Counted from the stretch's first letter, positions 41,288 to 53,043 are shown. The stretch is 64,000 nucleotides of DNA from Coriobacteriaceae bacterium (GCA_015062655.1 SUUG01000015.1:62001-126000), one strand, 5' to 3'. The notes: generated by a model from the sequence alone, not told the origin. Numbers and translations: made by a program.

Positions 41288-41323
41288 GTCGTGCATGGCG
41301 GGGACTTCTGTCAGACCGACCCC
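41288..41323 (+). repeat. Interspersed repeat copy C
   Basis: GGTCGTGCAT, GGCGGGGACTTCTG and TCAGACCGACCCC. Together with copy A it forms terminal inverted repeats of about 25 bases bounding a 170-base segment (41154-41323). Confidence 0.65.
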
Positions 41324-41395
41324 CTCCCCTGCCGCGGATCAGCCCCTTGCCGAAAGGCGGCGCGCAACCGACCACTCGTCCGACCGCGCCGCCCC

Positions 41396-42145
41396 TCAGT
41401 GCCCGAGCAGGAACTCGAGGGCGCGCAGGCGGGCGTCGAGATGCGTCGCGGCCCAGACGTGGGCGTGGGCGAGCAGAAGCGTCGCGGTCCGGGCGTCGAT
41501 CGCAGTCGCCGCGAGCTCGTCGAAACGCAGGCCGATGAGCGCGGCGAGCCAGCGGGCCTCGTTCGCGTCGATCTCCTCAGCGCCGGCCACGCTCGCAGCG
41601 CACGAGGCGCACAGCAGGCCGCCCGCCGCCGCGGAGAAATATGTCACAGCCTCATCGCCGCAGGCCACGCACGAGGTCAGATCGGGCCGATACCCGATGT
41701 GGGAGAGGAGCTTCATGATGTAGGCCGCCACGATGAGGTCGAGTGCGGCCCCCTCCCCCACCTTGCCGAGCACGGCGAGGGCGCGTTCGGTGAGGGGGTA
41801 CACGAAGGGGTCGCTGGCGTCCTCGAAGCAGCCGAGCGAGGCCGCCTCCACGATCGCGGCGCCGGCTGAGAGCAGCTCGAAGGAGGGCGCGGCGCCGAGC
41901 GGGGCGGCGATGAGCTCGGCCTGGGAGACGACGTCGAGGGCGCGCCCGCGCGCGAGCAGCAGGTCGACCGTCGAGCACACCTCGCAGCGGGCCGCCAGGC
42001 GGCTCCCGGGCTTGCGGGCGCCCTTCGCCACGGCGCGCACCTGGCGCCCGTCCTCGGCGAGCAACGTCACGATCAGGTCCGTCTCCTTGAGCTTGGTCTT
42101 GCCCAAGACGATGCAGCGGCTGCGGTAGGTGCGCGGGGCCGCCAC
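41396..42145 (-). CDS. recO: DNA repair protein RecO
   Basis: Recombination mediator that loads RecA on SSB-coated DNA with RecR. The 249-residue protein has an N-terminal OB fold (YRSRCIVLGKTKLKETDLIVTLLAEDGRQVRAVAKGARKP), a helical domain, and a four-cysteine zinc motif (C-VAC near 160 and C-ASC near 182). It starts three bases after era, giving the common era-recO pair. No terminator is evident after it; the repeat cluster begins about 70 bases beyond the stop. Confidence 0.94.
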   Translation of the reverse strand: MAAPRTYRSRCIVLGKTKLKETDLIVTLLAEDGRQVRAVAKGARKPGSRLAARCEVCSTVDLLLARGRALDVVSQAELIAAPLGAAPSFELLSAGAAIVEAASLGCFEDASDPFVYPLTERALAVLGKVGEGAALDLIVAAYIMKLLSHIGYRPDLTSCVACGDEAVTYFSAAAGGLLCASCAASVAGAEEIDANEARWLAALIGLRFDELAATAIDARTATLLLAHAHVWAATHLDARLRALEFLLGH

Positions 42146-42148
42146 GCG

Positions 42149-43162
42149 CTACTCCGCGTCCGGCGCGTAGCCGAACAGGCGGATGTCCCGGTCGGAGTCG
42201 CGCCAGTTCGGCTTCACCTTCACGGCCAGGTCGAGGAAGACCGAGCAGCCGTAGGCGGCCTCGAGGTCGTGGCGGGCGTCGGTGCCGATGCGCTTGATCA
42301 TCTCGCCGCGCCGCCCGATGAGGATCCCCTTCTGCCCCTCGCGCTCCACGTAGACGGTCGCGTGCAGGCGCATGAGGCCGCGCCGGGGACGTTCGATGGC
42401 GTCGCAGATGACGCCCACGGCGTGCGGCACCTCCTCCTTCGTGCGCAGGAGCACCTTCTCGCGCACGAACTCGGCCACGCGCCCCTCGTCCGTCTCGTCG
42501 CTGTCCATGCCCTCGGGAAACCAGCGCGGGCCCGTGGGGAGGAAGCGCTCGACGGCGCCCACGAAGGCCTCCACGTTGAAGCCCTCGGTGGAGGAGACGA
42601 CGACCTCGTCATCGAAGGCGACGTGCCCGCGCGCCGCGGCGATCTGGGCGGCCACCTGCTCGGGGTCGGCCCGGTCGGCTTTCGTGAGCACGAGGATCTT
42701 GGGCGCGCGGGCGGCGGCCACGTGCTCGGCCACCCAGGCGTCGCCGCGGCCGAAGGGGGCCGAGGCGTCGAGCACGAAGGCGATGACGTCCACGTCGCCG
42801 ATCTCGCCGAGCGCGGTCCGGTTGAGCTCGGCGCCGAGGCCGTCTTTGGGCTTGTGGAGGCCCGGGGTGTCCACGATCACGATCTGGCATCCCGGTCGGT
42901 TCACGACGGCGCGCAGGCGCCGGCGCGTGGTCTGGGCCACCGGGGAGGTGATCGCGACCTTCTGCCCCATGCAGGCGTTGAGCAGCGTGGACTTGCCCGC
43001 GTTGGGGCGCCCCACGAGGGCCACGAACCCGCTTTTGAACCCGGCGGGCAGATCCGGGTCGCCCGTCGCCCCGTCGGCCTGCTCCGCCATGCGGTCGAGC
43101 TCCTCGTCGCTCATCCCCGCGAAGGGGTCGAAGTCCGTGATCTCATCGAATGCGTCAGCCAT
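42149..43162 (-). CDS. era: GTPase Era with N-terminal extension
   Basis: GTPase that binds the 3' end of 16S rRNA during 30S assembly. The G domain starts with GRPNAGKST (51-59), followed by the switch region QTTRRRLRAV, DTPGLH and TKAD. The C-terminal KH domain has VYVEREGQKGILIGRRGEMIKRIG. At 337 residues it is longer than the usual 300, because of an acidic 44-residue N-terminal extension (MADAFDEITDFDPFAGMSDE and onward). The ATG at 43162 has an AGGAGG site at good distance, so the extension is probably real. Confidence 0.95.
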   Translation of the reverse strand: MADAFDEITDFDPFAGMSDEELDRMAEQADGATGDPDLPAGFKSGFVALVGRPNAGKSTLLNACMGQKVAITSPVAQTTRRRLRAVVNRPGCQIVIVDTPGLHKPKDGLGAELNRTALGEIGDVDVIAFVLDASAPFGRGDAWVAEHVAAARAPKILVLTKADRADPEQVAAQIAAARGHVAFDDEVVVSSTEGFNVEAFVGAVERFLPTGPRWFPEGMDSDETDEGRVAEFVREKVLLRTKEEVPHAVGVICDAIERPRRGLMRLHATVYVEREGQKGILIGRRGEMIKRIGTDARHDLEAAYGCSVFLDLAVKVKPNWRDSDRDIRLFGYAPDAE

Positions 43163-43198
43163 GTCGGCCTCCTGATGTTGCATGCTGCGCCGGCGGCC

Positions 43199-43576
43199 CT
43201 AGAGCCAGCCGAGCGCGTGGGCGTATACGAGCGACCCCACCACGGCCGCGGTGATCGAGAGCACGTAGACGCTCGCGGCGGCGATGTCCTTCGCGCGCTT
43301 GGCGAGCGGGTGGAGCTCCTGGGTCGCGAGGTCGACGGCGGCCTCGAAGGCGGTGTTGATGAGCTCGGCGTGGATCACCAGGCCGCAGCAGACGAGGATC
43401 ACGCACCATGACAGCGCGTCCAGCCCGATCGCGACGCCGGCGGCGATCGCGCCCGCTCCTATGGCGAGCATCACCTTGATGTTGCGCTCCGTCCTGACGG
43501 CGGTGAGGAACCCCTCGATCGCGAAGGAGAAGGAGCGGATGAACGTGGGGTGCTCTCTGTCCGAACCGGGGATCAT
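43199..43576 (-). CDS. dgkA: Diacylglycerol/undecaprenol kinase family protein
   Basis: Small membrane kinase of 125 residues with an amphipathic N-terminus and three membrane helices. The family signature HAELINTAFEAAVDLATQELHPLAKRAKDIAAASV (with the catalytic glutamates) is present. In Gram-positive bacteria this family mainly phosphorylates undecaprenol for cell-wall lipid carrier recycling, so that is the likelier substrate. It lies between ybeY and era, the arrangement common in Firmicutes, with 27- and 36-base gaps. Confidence 0.93.
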   Translation of the reverse strand: MIPGSDREHPTFIRSFSFAIEGFLTAVRTERNIKVMLAIGAGAIAAGVAIGLDALSWCVILVCCGLVIHAELINTAFEAAVDLATQELHPLAKRAKDIAAASVYVLSITAAVVGSLVYAHALGWL

Positions 43577-43603
43577 GTCGTCATCTCCTGTCGTGCGCGG
43601 GCG

Positions 43604-44093
43604 CTAGTCATCGATATGGCGGGTGGTCGGGCCGATCTCGACCGCGTCCTGGTCGTCGCCGCGGGCGCGGGCGAGCGCGCGCAGGACCTCGAGCTCGCGG
43701 GCCTCCATCGCGAGCGCCTCGCCCTCCTGCATGTGGTCGTGGCCGAGCAGGTGGAGGACGCCGTGGACGAGCATCAGGCGGAACTCGTCGGCGGCGTCGC
43801 CGCCGAAGCGGGGCGCCTGCTCGGCGATCCGGCCGGGCGCGAGGATGACGTCGCCGACCTCGACGACCTCGCCGGCGGGCACCTCGTCGCCGAAGGGCGA
43901 GTCGCACTCGAAGGAGAGCACGTCGGTGACGGCGTCGATGCCGCGCCAATCGCGGTTGAGCTCGCGGATCTCCTCATCCGTGACGATCGCCACCGAGACC
44001 TCGCAGGCGCGCCGGACGCCCTCCGCGGCGAGCACGGCGTCCACGGCGGCCTCGATCTCCTCGACCGCGACGGGGACGGCGAGCCCCGCCTCG

Positions 44094-44113
<20 letters not shown>
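43604..44113 (-). CDS. ybeY: Endoribonuclease YbeY (rRNA maturation factor)
   Basis: Metal-dependent RNase needed for 16S rRNA 3' maturation and 70S quality control. The 169-residue protein contains the zinc triad motif HGVLHLLGHDH and the preceding NRDWRGIDAVTDVLSF segment. It overlaps the end of phoH by 20 bases, so the phoH-ybeY pair is tightly coupled. ATG at 44113 is preferred, but a GTG three codons upstream is in frame. A C-terminal tail of about 25 charged residues follows the catalytic core. Confidence 0.95.
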
Positions 44114-45089
<976 letters not shown>

Positions 45090-45098
45090 CCGTCCTCC

Positions 45099-46376
45099 TC
45101 ACGCGCGTGACGGCATGCCGATGAGCGTGCCGTCGCCATCGATACCCATGATAGCAACGTTCACGAGCGCGCCGGGCGCGAGGGGCTCGTCCCCCTCGAT
45201 GCGGACGCGGTGGAAGGAGCCGAGGGTGCCCTCCCTCCCGCTCTCGATCACGGCCCGCTCCGAGGTGCCGATCCGGGAGCGCGCGTCGGCGAGGGCGAGA
45301 TCGGCCGCCAGCTCGCGCAGGTGCGAGGCGCGCTCAGCGCGGACGGGCGGCGGCACCTGGTCGTCGCGCTCCGCCGCCGGGGTGCCGGGGCGCTCGCTGT
45401 ACCGAAAGACGTGCATGCGCGAGAAGCCGATTCGGCGGCACAGGGCGAGCGTCTGCTCGAACTCGTCGTCCGTCTCCCCCGGGAACCCGGCGATGACGTC
45501 GGCCGACAGCGCGATGCCGGGAAGGCCGCCGCGCAGGCGCTCCGCCAAGGACTCGAGGTCGCCGGCCGTGTAGGGGCGCCGCATGCGGCGAAGCACCGAG
45601 GTCGCACCCGACTGCACGGGCAGGTGCAGAAACGGCGCGACGCGATCGCGCGAGCGGGCGAGACACGCGACGAGGCTATCGTCGACGTTCATGGGCTCGA
45701 TCGAGGAGATCCTGATCTGAGCGATCCGGGTGCGCTCGATCAGGGCGTCGATGAGGCGCGCGAGGTCCCAGGCTCCGCCCTCATCGTCGCGGCCCCGGTA
45801 GGCCCCGAGGTTCACGCCCGTGAGCACCACCTCGGCGACACCCGCGTCTGCCGCGGCCGCGACCTCGGCGATGACGTCGACAGGCGCCACGGAGCGCTCC
45901 GGACCGCGCGCCTTCCAGACGATACAGTAGCTGCAGCGGTGGTTGCAGCCGTCTTGGACCTTCACGCCCAGCCGCGAGCGGCCGAGGAGCTCCTTCAGGC
46001 CGGGGCCGTGCGCGGGCGAGGCCGCAGGGGCCTGGCCCAAGGCGGCCAGCGCCGCGAGCGCCACCCGGGACTTCTCGGGCTCGGCGATCACGCGGTCCGA
46101 GATCGCCCGGAGGGAGTCCCCATGCAGGTTGACGGCGCAGCCGGTGACGAGGACGAACGGGGTGCGGTCGCGGCCGAGCGCGCGGCGCACGGCCTTGCGG
46201 GTCTTCGCCTCGGCCTCGCCCGTCACGGCGCAGGTGTTGATGATGATGAGGTCGGCCTCATCCTCAGGTGCGAGCGCGAGGCCCGCCCGGGCGAGGTCGG
46301 CCGCGATGCGGTCGGACTCGACGCGGTTCACCCGGCAGCCCAGGTTCACCACGGAGACGCGGGGGTTCGCCGGCAC
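45099..46376 (-). CDS. mtaB: tRNA t6A37 methylthiotransferase MtaB
   Basis: Radical-SAM enzyme that converts t6A37 to ms2t6A37 in tRNA. The 425-residue protein begins VVNLGCRVNRVESDRIA, the MtaB-type version of the UPF0004 motif; further cysteines are in NTCAVTGEAEAKTRKA and TGCAVN. The SAM cluster motif is CNHRCSYC followed by IVWKARGPERS. A TRAM domain ends the protein. It uses GTG and starts five bases after dnaJ, an order often seen in Firmicutes. Confidence 0.94.
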   Translation of the reverse strand: MPANPRVSVVNLGCRVNRVESDRIAADLARAGLALAPEDEADLIIINTCAVTGEAEAKTRKAVRRALGRDRTPFVLVTGCAVNLHGDSLRAISDRVIAEPEKSRVALAALAALGQAPAASPAHGPGLKELLGRSRLGVKVQDGCNHRCSYCIVWKARGPERSVAPVDVIAEVAAAADAGVAEVVLTGVNLGAYRGRDDEGGAWDLARLIDALIERTRIAQIRISSIEPMNVDDSLVACLARSRDRVAPFLHLPVQSGATSVLRRMRRPYTAGDLESLAERLRGGLPGIALSADVIAGFPGETDDEFEQTLALCRRIGFSRMHVFRYSERPGTPAAERDDQVPPPVRAERASHLRELAADLALADARSRIGTSERAVIESGREGTLGSFHRVRIEGDEPLAPGALVNVAIMGIDGDGTLIGMPSRA

Positions 46377-46381
46377 CTCGG

Positions 46382-47524
46382 CTAGTCCATGATGTCGTCG
46401 ATGGCGTCGCGGATGCGGTCGCCGACCGTGCGCTTGCGCTCGAAGCTCTCGCCCATGACCTCCTCGTACTGCTCGAGCAGGCGACGGGCCTTGTCGGGCA
46501 GCTCCCGGGGGATCTCGATCTGGGCGCGCACGACGAGGCGGCCACGCGAGCCGCCGCCCCCGAGGCGCGGCATGCCGTGGCCGTCGATGGCGACGGGGTC
46601 CCCCATCTGGGTGCCCGCGGGGAAGCTGACCTCCACCTGCTCCCCCTCGAGGATGCCGTCGACCGTGAGGGTGCAGCCGAGCGCCGCCTGGACCATCGAG
46701 ATAGGCAGGCTGAGGTAGAGGTCGTCGCGGCTGCGCTGGAAGCGCTCGTGCTCCTCGACCTCGACGCTCACGATGAGGTCACCGGCCTCGGCGCCGCGGT
46801 GGCCCGCCTCGCCGTACCCGCTGATGCGGAGCTGGCGGCCGGTGGCGATGCCCGCGGGGATCTTCACGTCGAGCTTCTCATGGGTGGGCACGCGCCCCTC
46901 GCCGCCGCAGTCCTCGCAGGGGTGGTCGATGACGCTGCCCTCGCCGCCGCACTCGGGGCAGGGCGCGCTCGACTGCACCTGCCCGAAGATGGAGCGCTGC
47001 ACCTGCGTGACGACGCCCGTGCCGTGGCATCGCTCGCACTCGCGCTCCTCGGCGCCCCGGGAGAGGCCCGAGCCCTCGCAGGTCTCGCAGGGGGCGAGCC
47101 GGTCGTAGCTGATCGTCTTCGTGCAGCCGGCCGCCGCCTCCTCGAGGGTGACGCTGAGCGAGATCGCCATGTCGCGGCCGCGGCGGCGCTCCCGCCGCGA
47201 GCGGCCGGCGCCCGCCTGGCCGCCGAAGAAGGACGAGAACAGGTCGTCCATGCCCATCCCGCCGAAGATGTCGGAGAAGTCGACGTAGCCGCCGCCGGCC
47301 GGTCCGTCGACCGTGCCGTACCGGTCGTACATCGCCCGCTTCTGCTCGTCGGAGAGCACGGAGTAGGCCTCGTTGACCTCCTTGAAGCGCTCCTCGGCGT
47401 CGGGAGCGTCGGACACGTCCGGGTGCACCTCGCGCGCCTTCTTCAGGAACGCGCGCTTGATGGCGCGCTGGTCGGCGTCGCGATCGACGCCCAGCACCTC
47501 GTAGTAGTCCTTTGATTCCGCCAC
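46382..47524 (-). CDS. dnaJ: Chaperone protein DnaJ
   Basis: Hsp40 co-chaperone of DnaK. The 380-residue protein has a J domain (HPD in EVHPDVSD near residue 36), a short G/F region, four CxxCxGxG zinc repeats (CETCEGSG, CERCHGTG, CPECGGEG, CEDCGGEG), and full C-terminal substrate-binding domains. It is a complete type I DnaJ. The GTG at 47524 is used since the homology starts there (VAESKDYYEVLGV). No dnaK, grpE or hrcA lies next to it and no CIRCE element was seen upstream, so its regulation is unclear. Confidence 0.95.
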   Translation of the reverse strand: MAESKDYYEVLGVDRDADQRAIKRAFLKKAREVHPDVSDAPDAEERFKEVNEAYSVLSDEQKRAMYDRYGTVDGPAGGGYVDFSDIFGGMGMDDLFSSFFGGQAGAGRSRRERRRGRDMAISLSVTLEEAAAGCTKTISYDRLAPCETCEGSGLSRGAEERECERCHGTGVVTQVQRSIFGQVQSSAPCPECGGEGSVIDHPCEDCGGEGRVPTHEKLDVKIPAGIATGRQLRISGYGEAGHRGAEAGDLIVSVEVEEHERFQRSRDDLYLSLPISMVQAALGCTLTVDGILEGEQVEVSFPAGTQMGDPVAIDGHGMPRLGGGGSRGRLVVRAQIEIPRELPDKARRLLEQYEEVMGESFERKRTVGDRIRDAIDDIMD

Positions 47525-47642
47525 GATCTCGCTATCCCCTCTCGGCCAGACGGCCGTGGATCCGTTCCTACCCGCCCGCCCCCGGGGCGGACGATGCACC
47601 CATTATGCCCGGGCGCCCGCAACGTATGCGGCCGGTGCCGGC

Positions 47643-48737
47643 CTAATACGGGCCGATCAGGACCCGCTGGGAGCAGCTCGTGAACCAGACGAGGATGAGC
47701 GCCCAGATGAGGCTGTTGGCCGCCCCGTTCGCCATGGCGATGAGGCCGCGGCGCCACCACAGCGGAGAGCGCGACAGCGGGTTGGCCGCCGCGATGCCCG
47801 CGACGCCCACCGCGATGGGGACGAGGCAGATGAGAAGGAAGACCGACAAAACGCCGGAGAACGACGACAGCACGAGGAAGGGCAGGGCGATGCCGATGAG
47901 CCCGAACCCGGTGCGGGCGCGACCCTCGAGGCGCTCGGAGGCGACGCGGGCGCGGCCCACGAGGTCCCCGGTCGCGGCTCCGTTGGTGCCGGCGTGCCCC
48001 ATGCCGCGGACCCGAACCTGGTCGCCGTCATGGGAGTCCGCCGGGAAGGAGACGACCGCCTCGGAGACCACCTGGCGACGACCGGACCCCGCGCACTCGG
48101 GGCAGGGGTCGGCGACGACCTTGCCGGTGCCCCCGCACTCGGGGCACTGCATCTGGGCGGCGCCGGCGCCGAACAAAAACGACAGGTCAACGTTGATGGC
48201 GCCCGCGCCGCCGCAGGTGGGGCAGGTGCGGGTGTGCTCGCTGGCGACCGAGCCCGAGCCGTGGCAGTTGCCGCAGGTGTCGAAGCGGCGGTAGGTCACC
48301 GCGCGCCGCGCGCCCGCGCGGGCCTCCTCGCGCGTGAGGTCCACGTCGACGACGACGTCGGCGCCGGCCTCGGGGTTGTAGGCCGTCGCGGCGCGGCGAC
48401 GGCCGGCGCCCGCCATGTCGAACGGGAAGCCGAACGGGAATCCGCCCGCCTGGCCCGGGTAGCCCCCGGCCTGGGGCCGCGCCCCGGCGCCCGCGGCGGC
48501 GCCCGCGAACGGGGAGCCGGCGCGCATCGCGTCGTAGCGGGCGCGCTTCTGCTCGTCGGAGAGGACGGCGTAGGCCTCGGAGACCTCCTTGAAGCGCTCC
48601 TCGGCGTCCGGGGCCTTGTTGATGTCGGGGTGGAGCGCGCGGGCCTTCTTCTGGAAGGCCTTCTGGATCTCCTTCTTGTCGGCGTCCTTCGAGACCCCGA
48701 GGATCGCGTAGTAATCCTTTTGGTTCATCGCGGGCAT
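47643..48737 (-). CDS. Membrane-anchored DnaJ-like protein
   Basis: A 364-residue protein starting like DnaJ: J domain 7-70 with HPD at 36-38, a G/F-rich linker (72-110) and four CxxCxGxG-type zinc pairs (C155/C158, C172/C175, C198/C201, C212/C215). After only about 40 residues of C-terminal domain ([23 protein letters not shown]) it changes to three hydrophobic segments (about 277-295, 297-318 and 332-353). So most of the substrate-binding and dimerisation parts are replaced by a membrane module. Start may be residue 1 or the ATG three codons later; neither has a good ribosome binding site. It precedes dnaJ by 118 bases. The function is unknown. Confidence 0.82.
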   Translation of the reverse strand: MPAMNQKDYYAILGVSKDADKKEIQKAFQKKARALHPDINKAPDAEERFKEVSEAYAVLSDEQKRARYDAMRAGSPFAGAAAGAGARPQAGGYPGQAGGFPFGFPFDMAGAGRRRAATAYNPEAGADVVVDVDLTREEARAGARRAVTYRRFDTCGNCHGSGSVASEHTRTCPTCGGAGAINVDLSFLFGAGAAQMQCPECGGTGKVVADPCPECAGSGRRQVVSEAVVSFPADSHDGDQVRVRGMGHAGTNGAATGDLVGRARVASERLEGRARTGFGLIGIALPFLVLSSFSGVLSVFLLICLVPIAVGVAGIAAANPLSRSPLWWRRGLIAMANGAANSLIWALILVWFTSCSQRVLIGPY

Positions 48738-48863
48738 GCGGGCGGGTGACCTCCCCGGTCGTAGGCGGTGTGCCTGGCGTCAGTCGATCTAGTGAGGATA
48801 CCCCACCGGCGCTAACGCATGCGGCGGGATCGGGAGAACCCACCCGGACGCCATGAAGGGACG

Positions 48864-50123
48864 TCATTCGTCGGCGGCGAGCCCCCAGAAGCGCCCGTAG
48901 AGCTCGTTGCCCATGAGCCATCCGAGCTCCGTGGGAGCGAGGCGCGCGCCCGCACCCGTGCCCATCCAGGAGGCGAGCCCGGTCTCGAGCGCCCAGCCGA
49001 TCGCCGCGTCGAGCGGGGCCGCCGGGATCTCGCGGCGGGCGCGGGCGAGGATGCCCGGCGAGATCCCCCGCGCCATCCTGAGGCCGAGCATGAGGTCCTC
49101 CGCCGCGGCCTCGCGGGCGTCAAGCTCCTCCACCTCGAAGGCGAGGTCGGCGATCGCGTGGGCGCGGGCCACCTCGGCGGGGCCGGAGGCGACGGTGAGC
49201 CGCACCCGCGCGGTCGACGCGGCCGGCGCGGGAAGGGAGGGGGCCGCCGCGCGCAGGGCCTCGTAGCCCTCCCGCTCGAGCATGCTCGCCGCGGCCGTGC
49301 CGAGCCCGAGGTAGGGCTCGCCCGTCCAGTAGGCGATGTTGTGCTCGCAAGCGCGGCCGGGCGCGGCGTAGCTCGCGACCTCGTAGCGGGCCAGGCCGCC
49401 TGCCGCGAGGCGCCGCCGCGCGGCCTCCATGTAGGACGCCTCGTCGTCGTCATCCGGCCAGGGGAGCCTGCCCGCCTCGCAGAGCCGCTCCATGGCCGTC
49501 CCCTCCTCGATGATCAGCGGGTAGCAGCTCACATGAGACGCGCCGAGGTCGAGTGCACAGACGAGCGAGTGCTCCCAGCTCGCGGGCGTCTGGTAGGGAA
49601 TCCCGCACATGAGGTCGACAGACGCCGCCAAACCCGAGGCGACGGCGGCGCCGAGGGCCGCGGCCGCGCGCTTGCTGTCGTGGATGCGGCCGAGGGCGGC
49701 GAGCTCGCGGTCGTCGAAGGACTGCACGCCGATCGAGACGCGGGTCGCCCCGGCCTCGCGCGCGACCGCGATGAGGTCGTCTGAGAGCGACTCGGGGTTC
49801 GCCTCGAAGGAGAGCTCCTCGACGGACCCCGAGAGCGCGACGGAGCCGATGAGGCCCGCGAGGTCGCGGGCGGGAAGCAGGCTCGGCGTGCCGCCGCCGA
49901 CGTAGGCCGTGCGCACCGCGGCCGTGAGCCCGCGCCCGCGCGCCTCCGCGACGATCCGCGCGAGCGCCGCGGCGTAGGCGGGCATGACCGGGTCGCCCGC
50001 GCGGGTGGCGGAGGTGGCAAAGTCGCAGTACCGGCAGCGAGAGGCGCAAAACGGCACATGCAGGTACAGGGCGCGGACAGGGGCCGCGGCGGCGGTCGCG
50101 GCTAAGACCGCGGCATGGCTCAT
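48864..50123 (-). CDS. hemW: Radical-SAM heme chaperone HemW (HemN-like)
   Basis: Radical-SAM protein proposed to deliver heme. The 419-residue protein starts with ALYLHVPFC and the cluster motif CASRCRYC followed by DF, then YVGGGTPSLL, SFEANPESL, VSIGVQSFDDREL and the C-terminal HemN domain. The fourth cysteine typical of true coproporphyrinogen oxidase HemN (CxxxCxxCxC) is replaced by F, which favours HemW. The ATG overlaps the dusB stop by four bases. The order lepA-dusB-hemW agrees with the lepA-hemW neighbourhood common in Gram-positive bacteria. Confidence 0.92.
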   Translation of the reverse strand: MSHAAVLAATAAAAPVRALYLHVPFCASRCRYCDFATSATRAGDPVMPAYAAALARIVAEARGRGLTAAVRTAYVGGGTPSLLPARDLAGLIGSVALSGSVEELSFEANPESLSDDLIAVAREAGATRVSIGVQSFDDRELAALGRIHDSKRAAAALGAAVASGLAASVDLMCGIPYQTPASWEHSLVCALDLGASHVSCYPLIIEEGTAMERLCEAGRLPWPDDDDEASYMEAARRRLAAGGLARYEVASYAAPGRACEHNIAYWTGEPYLGLGTAAASMLEREGYEALRAAAPSLPAPAASTARVRLTVASGPAEVARAHAIADLAFEVEELDAREAAAEDLMLGLRMARGISPGILARARREIPAAPLDAAIGWALETGLASWMGTGAGARLAPTELGWLMGNELYGRFWGLAADE

Positions 50124-51115
50124 GCCCCGGCCCGGGCGATGTCCTCGCGGATGCCCGCCACGAGCTCGACGAAGTCGAGGTGGGTCTCGCAGCGCACGGC
50201 GCGGCTCCGCCACCCGGCCGCATGGGGCATGCCCTTCAGGTACCAGGCCGCGAAGGTGCGGGCGCGCCGCATGTGGGCGCCCGTCTCATGGAGCAGGTCG
50301 AGGTGCTCGCTGAGCGCGTCCAGGCGCGCGTCCCAGCTGTGCTCCGCCGCCTCGGCGCCGCGTGAGAGCGCGAGCGCGTCCTCGAAGATCCAGGGGTTGC
50401 CGTAGCTCCCGCGCGCCACGAAGACAGCCTCGGCGGCCGTCTCGGCGAGCATGCGCGCGGCGGCATCGGGAGTGAAGACGTCGCCCGAGCCGATCACCGG
50501 CACCGAGACGCGCGCGGCCACGCGGTCGATCGCGCCCCAGTCGGCCTTGCCGGAATAGAGCTGGGACGCCGTGCGGCCGTGGACGGCGACGGCCGCGACC
50601 CCCACGTCCTCGAGGCGCGCGGCGAGCTCAGGGGCGGTCTCCGCGCCAAAGCGGAAGGACCGGCGCATCTTCACCGTCACGGGGACCCGCGCCTCGCGGA
50701 CGCAGGCGGCGGCGATCTTTTGCGCCAGGTCGGGGCGGTCTATGAGCGCCGACCCCTCCCCCTTCGTGATGACCTTGCGCGCCGGGCAGGCCATGTTGAT
50801 GTCGATGAGGGCAAGCCGGGCGCCCAGGCGCTCCTGGATGGCGGCGACAGCGGCTGAGAACTGGTCGGGCTTGCTGCCGAACAGCTGCACGGCCAGGTCG
50901 CCCTCCTCGGGCGCCGGCAGCAGCAGCTCCCAGGTGCGCTCGCTCGCGAAGGCGAGGCCGGCGACCGAGACCATCTCCGAGTAGGCCGTCCGCGCCCCGT
51001 GGCGGCGGCACATGATGCGGTAGGCGGCGTCGGTGACGCCCGCCATCGGGGCGAGCATGAAGGGCTGCTCCTCCCAGCGCGCACGCAGGCGGGCGCTCAT
51101 ATCGCGAGGCGCCAC
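50120..51115 (-). CDS. dusB: tRNA-dihydrouridine synthase
   Basis: FMN enzyme that reduces uridines in the tRNA D loop. The 331-residue product has LAPMAGVTDAAYR, the catalytic-cysteine region INMACPARKVITKGEGSAL, the FMN and tRNA contacts VTVKMRRSF and AVHGRTASQLYSGKADW, and the GSGDVF and ARGSYGNPW phosphate site. The subfamily (DusB) is judged from the NMACPARKV pattern. GTG at 51115 is used; an ATG five codons later is possible. It starts three bases after the lepA stop. Confidence 0.92.
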   Translation of the reverse strand: MAPRDMSARLRARWEEQPFMLAPMAGVTDAAYRIMCRRHGARTAYSEMVSVAGLAFASERTWELLLPAPEEGDLAVQLFGSKPDQFSAAVAAIQERLGARLALIDINMACPARKVITKGEGSALIDRPDLAQKIAAACVREARVPVTVKMRRSFRFGAETAPELAARLEDVGVAAVAVHGRTASQLYSGKADWGAIDRVAARVSVPVIGSGDVFTPDAAARMLAETAAEAVFVARGSYGNPWIFEDALALSRGAEAAEHSWDARLDALSEHLDLLHETGAHMRRARTFAAWYLKGMPHAAGWRSRAVRCETHLDFVELVAGIREDIARAGA

Positions 51116-51118
51116 AGC

Positions 51119-52927
<1,809 letters not shown>

Positions 52928-52934
52928 GGGGGCT

Positions 52935-52963
52935 ATGATACCGAAAGCGCGCCCGGTCTGCGA
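52935..52963 (-). promoter_or_regulatory. Possible promoter of lepA giving a leaderless mRNA
   Basis: On the - strand TCGCAG (52963-52958), a 17-base spacer and TATCAT (52940-52935). The start site would fall at or within a few bases of the lepA ATG, and no ribosome binding site is seen. Confidence 0.45.
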
Positions 52964-53015
52964 GCGGATGCTCGTGCGCATATGATGGTTACCAGCATGA
53001 ATCCACACCAACCCC

Positions 53016-53043
53016 TTGCGAGCAGCCAAAAGGATGGTATACT
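53016..53043 (+). promoter_or_regulatory. Promoter of rpsT
   Basis: TTGCGA (53016-53021), a 16-base spacer and TATACT (53038-53043) preceded by TGG, which gives an extended -10 as well. The leader is about 67 bases. Confidence 0.75.

Larger units (their letters stand above)
41063..41395. other. Gene-free stretch between rpsO promoter and recO
   Basis: This 333-base region has no supported gene. It contains a cluster of related repeats (41154-41323) described separately; the flanks (41063-41150 and 41325-41395) are GC-rich without recognised signals. Confidence 0.7.

Noticed and set aside
41181-41723. + strand frames starting MNVHGGDL or MHGGDFCQTDP in the repeat cluster
   Set aside because: They run antisense into recO and have no supporting signals. 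The shared peptide-like motif is recorded as a repeat instead.
47525-48863. CIRCE or HAIR heat-shock operators upstream of the dnaJ genes
   Set aside because: Looked for TTAGCACTC-type and CTTGAGT-type inverted repeats and found none in the gaps.
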